From positions 1 through 64,000 of the forward strand of contig NZ_BSRQ01000005.1 in NCBI RefSeq assembly GCF_030268685.1: 64,000 nucleotides of DNA, in the 5' to 3' direction. This document shows, piece by piece, positions 60,991 through 64,000 of this stretch (positions are counted from its first letter, which is position 1; every line of letters starts with the position of its first letter). The position numbers and the translations under genes were made by a program. The notes under the pieces are model-generated. The model had not been told where the DNA came from. It searched no databases and saw only the letters and a list, made by a program, of their open reading frames with translations. This DNA is from Microtetraspora sp. NBRC 13810. GTDB taxonomy: Bacteria > Actinomycetota > Actinomycetes > Streptosporangiales > Streptosporangiaceae.

Positions 60991-62220
60991 TCAGCGCACC
61001 CAGCCGCCGCCGGTGAGGAGGCCGAGGACCGTGCTCACCGCGCGCTCGACCGGCATGCCGGTGGTGTCGATCGTCAGGTCGGCGTCGTCGGGCTCCTCGT
61101 AGGGGTCGCTGATCCCGGTGAACTCCGGGATCAGGCCGGCCCGCGCCTTGGCGTACAGCCCCTTGCGGTCGCGCCGCTCGCACTCTTCGAGCGGCGTGGC
61201 CACGTGGACGAGCAGGAAGTCGGCGCCGACCGCCTCGGCCATCTCGCGGACCTCGGCCCGGGTGGCGGCGTACGGCGCGATGGGCGCGCACAGGGCCAGG
61301 CCGCCGTGCCGCGCGACCTCGGCCGCGACGAAGCCGATCCGCCGGATGTTCAGGTCGCGGTCGGCCTTGGAGAAGGTCAGCCCGGCCGACAGCAGCCGGC
61401 GCACCACGTCGCCGTCGAGATACGTCACGGTACGGCTGCCGCGCTCCAGCAGCGCGTCGTGCAGGCCCCTGGCGATGGTGGACTTGCCGGAGCCGGACAG
61501 GCCGGTGAAGAAGACCACCAGGCCGCGCCGGTGCGGCGGGCCGGGGATGGTGACCGGCTCGGGTCCCGCGAGGTGCTCGGCCGCGCCGTACGCCTCGGCG
61601 ACGTGTTCGCGCAGCTCCAGGTCGATGGCCGGCTCGCGGGGCGCGAGCGGCACGGCGGCGACGAGCGTGCCCTCGGGCAGCCGGTCGCGGGCGGCGAGCG
61701 CCGCGCGGACCACGGCGGGACCGCCCTCGCCGAAGGCCAGGGGCAGCAGCAGGATCGACGCGTCCAGCTCGGCGGCGGTCGCGGTGATCTCGCCGAGGTC
61801 GTCGAGCGGGCCGCGCATGGTGACCGCGAGCACCTCCCTGTCGCCCAGCTCCTTGCGGATCTCGGCCGGAGTGCGGCGCAGCCGCGCGAAGGGGCCGTGC
61901 TCGGGCGCGCTGAGCGCCTCCACGGGGCCGGCCACCTGGCCGTGCGCGCGCTCGGTGACGGTGAGGACGGCGAGCGCCGCCCCCTCGGGGTCGCGCAGCG
62001 TCACCCGGTCCCCGGGCGCGGCGGGATGATCGTCCGGCAGGTCGAGCGTGACCGGCGCGGGCCACGGCGTGCCGTCGGCCATCCGGCCGTAGTCGGTCAC
62101 GCTGTGCACGTCTGCGGCTGTCATGAAGCCGGTGAGCGGCTGGAACGCGCCGGACAACAGAAGCTCCAGATCGGCGAGCTCGCGGGCGTCGGGGGTCCAC
62201 TCGGAATTGCTGGCCGTCAT
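60991..62220 (-). CDS. cysC: Adenylylsulfate kinase with an N-terminal degenerate ATP-sulfurylase-like region
   Basis: 409 residues. The C-terminal APS kinase (about 215-405): P-loop VVFFTGLSGSGKSTIARGL, DGDVVRRLLSAGLTFSKADRD, NIRRIGFVAAEVARHGG, GLYAKARAGLIPEFTGISDPYE. The N-terminal region begins ELADLELLLSGAFQPLTGFM, the PUA-like start of ATP sulfurylase, but the catalytic QxRNPxHxxH motif is not present, so it is probably structural or regulatory. The kinase makes PAPS from APS, completing the route from CysDN to the sulfotransferases. Confidence 0.9.
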   Translation of the reverse strand: MTASNSEWTPDARELADLELLLSGAFQPLTGFMTAADVHSVTDYGRMADGTPWPAPVTLDLPDDHPAAPGDRVTLRDPEGAALAVLTVTERAHGQVAGPVEALSAPEHGPFARLRRTPAEIRKELGDREVLAVTMRGPLDDLGEITATAAELDASILLLPLAFGEGGPAVVRAALAARDRLPEGTLVAAVPLAPREPAIDLELREHVAEAYGAAEHLAGPEPVTIPGPPHRRGLVVFFTGLSGSGKSTIARGLHDALLERGSRTVTYLDGDVVRRLLSAGLTFSKADRDLNIRRIGFVAAEVARHGGLALCAPIAPYAATRAEVREMAEAVGADFLLVHVATPLEECERRDRKGLYAKARAGLIPEFTGISDPYEEPDDADLTIDTTGMPVERAVSTVLGLLTGGGWVR

Positions 62221-62259
62221 CGCTTCGCGTCCCTGGTACGTGGCTGCTGCTGTCGTGGC

Positions 62260-62988
62260 TCAGATTAGCCGGGCGAAGTGGTTCTGTGGTTTGCGGATCA
62301 CCAGGGTCACCTCGTCGTGCGCGGCCGTACGGCGGCCGCCCGACAGCCGGTCGACCAGCGCGCATATCGACCGGGCCACCCCGCCCCACGGGCCGTAGAG
62401 CGCGGGACCGCTGTTGCCGCGCAGGTCGTCGGTGATCCGCAACCCGCGCACCAGGCAGAAGGAGTGCAGGCTCTCCCGCGAGGTGACCGGCTCGTAGACC
62501 GCGGGCAGCGGCCCCACGGTGCTCTGCGGCACGAACCTGCGCCACACCGCGCGGCGCAGCCAGCCGGGCAGCAGCCGGTCGCAGAACCCGTAGGCCGAGG
62601 TGCGGTCGCGCATCCGGATCAGCAGCAGCCCGCCCGGCCGCAAACCGGCCAGGATGCGGTCGAGCACCAGCTCGGCGTACTGGATGCGCTCCACCAGGAA
62701 GTCGATGTAGACGACGTCGAAGGAGCGCGGCGGCAGCGGCACAGAACGCAGGTCGCCGAGCGCCCACGTGTCGAGGTCGTCCCGCTCGGGGACGATCGCC
62801 CGCAGCTCCGGCAGGTCTTCGTCGATCCCGGTGATCCGCGCCTCCATCCGCTCCACCCGCAACGGGTCGGGCCTGCCGCACCCGGCGATCAGGATGTCGA
62901 GCCGCCTGCCGAGCTGCTCGGTCCATTGCTCCCTGATGCGCCTGATGAACAGGTCGTCGTGTGCCACGACCGATCTCACGTCAGACAT
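62260..62988 (-). CDS. Class I SAM-dependent methyltransferase
   Basis: 242 residues. LDILIAGCGRPDPL (motif I, degenerate G-x-G), ITGIDEDLPELR, LPPRSFDVVYIDFLVERI and LRPGGLLLIRMRDR give the usual Rossmann methyltransferase pattern. The substrate is unknown; its place 39 bases upstream of the APS kinase gene on the same strand suggests co-transcription and perhaps methylation of the sulfated glycan. ATG 62988. Confidence 0.78.
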   Translation of the reverse strand: MSDVRSVVAHDDLFIRRIREQWTEQLGRRLDILIAGCGRPDPLRVERMEARITGIDEDLPELRAIVPERDDLDTWALGDLRSVPLPPRSFDVVYIDFLVERIQYAELVLDRILAGLRPGGLLLIRMRDRTSAYGFCDRLLPGWLRRAVWRRFVPQSTVGPLPAVYEPVTSRESLHSFCLVRGLRITDDLRGNSGPALYGPWGGVARSICALVDRLSGGRRTAAHDEVTLVIRKPQNHFARLI

Positions 62989-63179
62989 GTGACTCACAGT
63001 AATCAATCGGGTGCGCTCAGCCAGGTATTTCCGGTCGTTCGGACGAACCGGGAACCCGCCGACGGGCCGCGCGCCGTACCGGGGTGCGGCCAAGTAACCT
63101 TGTGGGGTAACCCCCGCGACCACCACATCTCAGGCCGGGGGTGCTCGTGTTGCCGTCGTGGGGCTGTGGGCGAATCACA

Positions 63180-64000
63180 ATGATGCTTTCCGGAGTGCTT
63201 GACCTTGTCGCGGGCGAGCGGGAGTTCGCCGACGTCCTTGCCGATGTCCGCGGGGGCGACGTCTCCGACGTCTCTCTCATCGCCCCGCCGGCGTTGCGTC
63301 CCTTCGCGGTGGCCGCGCTGTCGCGGGAGGGCGCGGCACAGGGGGCGCGCACCGTGCTCGCGGTGACCGCGACCGGCAGGGAGGCGGAGGACCTCGCGGC
63401 GGCTCTCACCAGCCTGCTGCCCGAGACCACCGTGGCGGTGTTCCCCGCCTGGGAGACGCTGCCGCACGAGCGGCTGTCGCCGCGCAGCGACACCGTGGGC
63501 CAGCGGCTCGCCGTGCTGAGGAGGCTCGCCCACCCGGTGGAGGGCGACTCCTCCGCCGGCCCGCTCCAGGTCGTGGTGGCCCCGGTCAGGGCGCTGCTCC
63601 AGCCGATCGTCGCGGGCCTCGGCCACCTGGTCCCGGTACGGCTGCGCGCCGGCGACGACGCCGAGCTCGAGTCGGTGGTGGAGCGGCTGGTGGAGAACGG
63701 CTACCACCGGGTCGACATGGTGGAGAAGCGCGGCGAGGTGGCCGTGCGCGGCGGGCTGCTCGACGTCTTCCCGCCCACCGAGGAGCACCCGCTGCGGCTG
63801 GAGTTCTGGGGCGACACGGTCGAGGAGGTCCGCTGGTTCAAGGTCGCCGACCAGCGCTCGCTGGAGGTGGCCGAGGGCGGCCTGTTCGCCGCGCCGTGCC
63901 GGGAGCTGCTGCTCACCGGGGAGGTGCGGGAGCGGGCCAGGGAGCTGGCCGAGCGGCACCCGGCGCTGGCCGAGATCCTCGACCAGCTCGCCGAGGGCGT
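63180..64000 (+). CDS. mfd: Transcription-repair coupling factor, N-terminal part, cut by window end
   Basis: About 273 residues are visible; the gene continues past base 64000. It begins MMLSGVLDLVAGEREFADVL. The UvrB-homology region is clear: TATGREAEDLAAALTSLL, VFPAWETLPHERLSPRSDTVGQRL, then VEKRGEVAVRGGLLDVFPPT and LRLEFWGDTVEEVRWF. Mfd removes RNA polymerase stalled at lesions and recruits UvrA. ATG 63180 or 63183. The helicase domains lie outside the window. Confidence 0.93.
   Translation, partial: MMLSGVLDLVAGEREFADVLADVRGGDVSDVSLIAPPALRPFAVAALSREGAAQGARTVLAVTATGREAEDLAAALTSLLPETTVAVFPAWETLPHERLSPRSDTVGQRLAVLRRLAHPVEGDSSAGPLQVVVAPVRALLQPIVAGLGHLVPVRLRAGDDAELESVVERLVENGYHRVDMVEKRGEVAVRGGLLDVFPPTEEHPLRLEFWGDTVEEVRWFKVADQRSLEVAEGGLFAAPCRELLLTGEVRERARELAERHPALAEILDQLAEG

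Noticed and set aside
60809-62926. 705-codon minus-strand frame over cysC and the methyltransferase
   Set aside because: Wrong frame; the real genes show complete motifs in other frames.

Overview
The window is GC-rich (roughly 70% or more) actinobacterial chromosome. GTG and TTG starts, 1-4 nt stop/start overlaps, probable leaderless starts and gene order all fit this. The order metG - tatD - ksgA - ispE - ABC-F ... tRNA-Gln - glmU - prs - rplY - pth ... mfd is the conserved actinobacterial block around mycobacterial Rv1007c-Rv1020. The style of the MerR/cold-shock and regulator genes suggests a Streptosporangiales-type filamentous actinomycete. That placement is an inference; no marker in the window proves it.

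Left part (1-11.8 kb): the 3' end of a Pmt-type protein mannosyltransferase, a GT-C membrane glycosyltransferase, a polyprenyl-phosphate sugar synthase-like GT2, metG, two small orphan genes, tatD, a secreted FG-GAP protein, a PASTA-less Ser/Thr kinase and ksgA. The rpfB gene that usually lies between tatD and ksgA is missing.

Accessory interval (11.8-18.2 kb), inserted between ksgA and ispE: a TetR gene with two operator-like sites, a parallel beta-helix enzyme divergent from a TetR-zinc-ribbon fusion, a secreted NlpC/P60 hydrolase, a ~400-nt promoter-to-terminator interval that looks like a non-coding RNA or leader, a MerR-like regulator, and a cold-shock gene with an attenuator-like hairpin in its leader.

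Middle part (18.2-41.2 kb): ispE and its ABC-F neighbour; an NmrA-like reductase, a GlxA regulator and a DJ-1 protein; a ricin-type lectin; a Nudix enzyme; an MFS pump; a sulfite-oxidase-like enzyme; the tamR/tam pair with its double palindrome; a polyphosphate module (CYTH-CHAD, mutT1, ppk1); a TetR with a charged coiled-coil tail and a fatty-acid desaturase; tRNA-Gln(UUG); glmU, prs, rplY, pth; and a DEDD exonuclease.

Right part (41.2-63.1 kb) is the most striking. Genes for an exopolysaccharide assembly line (WbaP-type initiating transferase, GT2, WecG/TagA-type GT, Wzx-like flippase, Wzy-like polymerase, Wzz/Wzc-like co-polymerase without a P-loop, a secreted glycoside hydrolase) are interleaved with a complete set for making and recycling activated sulfate (CysD, CysN, a CysC fused to a degenerate ATP-sulfurylase-like domain, CysQ) and three different sulfotransferases. 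No sulfite-producing or sulfite-reducing assimilation genes are present. The simplest reading is a sulfated exopolysaccharide locus with its own PAPS supply. A PadR-ABC exporter operon sits inside it. The window ends in the N-terminal part of mfd.

A recurring oddity is in-frame expansion of 12-, 15-, 18- or 24-bp tandem repeats inside several unrelated genes.
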